A stretch of DNA of 31,352 nt from Basidiobolus ranarum (taxonomy: Eukaryota; Basidiobolomycota; Basidiobolomycetes; Basidiobolales), in NCBI GenBank assembly GCA_040143965.1, contig JASJQH010006966.1:1-31352 (forward strand), read 5' to 3'. The notes under the pieces were generated by a model that searched no databases, was not told the DNA's origin, and saw only the letters and a list, made by a program, of their open reading frames with translations. Positions 30,440 through 31,352 of this stretch are shown here, one piece after another; positions within the stretch are counted from its first letter, which is position 1, and the number at the start of each line of letters is the position of its first letter. Made by a program: the position numbers and the translations under genes.

Positions 30440-31352
30440 TTTACTTTCAGTGTATTTTTGAGGTTAATATATTAATTTATATATATACTTTGGCTACACA
30501 AACGTTTAATTGTCGAGTAGGTACCGGGGGAAAGAAGAGGTGAGTGTTGAACTATGAAGGTACAACCAAAGTTAAGTCTTTTGGTTGATCCACAAATATA
30601 GTAAGTTCGAAGAAAAAGGGAAGGAAAAAAAGGGAACAAATAGCATAATTTTGCATCAACTAGTAATATATTGAAGTTGAATCCGTTTCTCAATAAAACC
30701 ACAAATGGGAAGCCACTAAAGCAGTCACTGGTTATATGTCAGGTGATACCTATTTCGATACTTTTGGGAACACTATCCTTAGCATTGTATCTTCATAACT
30801 GACATTCCTTTCGGTCAACAGGATCCATGGTGATCCTTATAAAATACTTCACGGTTGCAACTAGAATGCTCAAGGTAATCCTCAAACACACCTGCAGGAT
30901 TCCAGCTACTCTCAGTTAGTGACCACAAGATTTTTCAACAAGATTCTAATCAAGAGCCCTAAGCAACGATGCACCCAAAAATGGGCAAGATAGCAAATAG
31001 TAATAATAATGAGGGAGAGGAAAAAAATCCCAATCCGATCAGTAGTGGTGGTGGAATGTTCACGCGGCTTAAAGATATATATTGTGCTGCATAGTTAATC
31101 CCTAAGATTGTTTCTATTTATCTTCCAATCAGTTCCGAGAAATATTTGGTTTCGAGTGTAGTATAACAAACAAAATCTAAATGGAGATAATGCATACTAA
31201 TATCTTGCATTTTTATACTTCAAAAAGTAGAAATAAAAATAGGTGAATCATCCTCGGACCTTTGCACAGCAAATGTCAATATTCAGTACATATTCAACAG
31301 TGGGATGTAGTAAGTAGATTGCTATCTCCCAAGTGCTGGTCATGCACCGATT
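30440..31352. other. Right-edge region without a confident gene
   Basis: About 0.9 kb upstream of the oxygenase start, which should include its promoter. The minus strand has one open stretch with protein-like composition (30815-30934), listed separately. A hydrophobic minus-strand frame runs at about 30970-31120. A gene continuing beyond the window is possible but not shown. Confidence 0.4.
30815..30934 (-). other. Possible terminal exon of an unidentified gene
   Basis: An open frame of 39 codons before TGA at 30817-30815 includes SSWNPAGVFEDYLEHSSC and FYKDHHGSC. This composition (Trp, Cys, His, Asp, Glu) is unusual for AT-rich noncoding DNA. A branch-like CACTAAC and AG acceptors lie just before SSW. 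No upstream exon is secure and no family is recognised. Confidence 0.15.

Noticed and set aside
1-31352. tRNA, rRNA, CRISPR array or transposon
   Set aside because: No tRNA-like B box with a matching cloverleaf, no rRNA segment, no spaced repeat array, and no transposase, integrase or reverse transcriptase frame was seen.

Overview
The window looks like nuclear DNA from a filamentous, probably early-diverging fungus. It is AT-rich. Its genes are close together on both strands and are cut by many short GT-AG introns, mostly about 50-100 nt, with CTAAC/CTAAT-like branch sites close to the acceptor. The gene set mixes fungal hallmarks (a PDR-type full-size ABC transporter, a Sec9-type SNARE, a Csx2-type ArfGAP, a fungal tetraspanin) with genes missing from many yeasts (a CPSF6-like cleavage factor, a MUL1-like membrane RING ligase, an oligopeptidase B). 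That mix suggests a Mucoromycota/Zoopagomycota-grade fungus, but the exact lineage is inference. TAA, TAG and TGA are all used as terminators, so the standard code applies.

Layout, left to right: (1) 1-2641, minus: oligopeptidase B-like serine peptidase, at least 15 exons, cut by the window edge just before its catalytic serine region. (2) 3542-5495, plus: CPSF6-like RRM protein, 9 exons. (3) 6240-8286, minus: V-ATPase subunit H, 12 exons. (4) 9364-10208, plus: Nudix hydrolase, 2 exons, tail to tail with (5) 10369-14004, minus: BAR-PH-ArfGAP-ankyrin protein of 1102 aa, 5 exons. (6) 15097-16317, minus: MUL1-like RING E3 ligase, 3 exons. (7) 16971-17908, plus: TXNDC9/phosducin-like protein, 6 exons. 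(8) 18525-19374, plus: Sec9/SNAP-25-type SNARE. (9) 19693-24063, minus: intron-free PDR ABC transporter with one in-frame TAA at codon 269. (10) 25573-26683, minus: tetraspanin, 5 exons. (11) 27223-27513, plus: a 96-aa candidate secreted protein of unknown function. (12) 28727-30439, minus: Fe(II)/2-oxoglutarate oxygenase with an unrecognised N-terminal half, 4 exons.

Nothing here behaves as an operon or a metabolic cluster. Several products share a membrane-trafficking and organelle theme (V-ATPase, ArfGAP, Sec9, tetraspanin, MUL1), but this could be chance. Intergenic regions are 0.2-1.5 kb and hold 3' processing signals, a few short tandem repeats, an interstitial telomere-like TTAGGG patch at 9003-9041, and a CGG/CCG triplet cluster upstream of the ABC transporter.

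I did not find a clearly new biological system. The most notable points are the lone internal stop in the otherwise intact transporter, the TTAGGG patch in a divergent promoter, the stop-free 93-nt intron in the V-ATPase gene, the GC-AG intron in the peptidase gene, and the uncharacterised N-terminal regions of the oxygenase and the ArfGAP.
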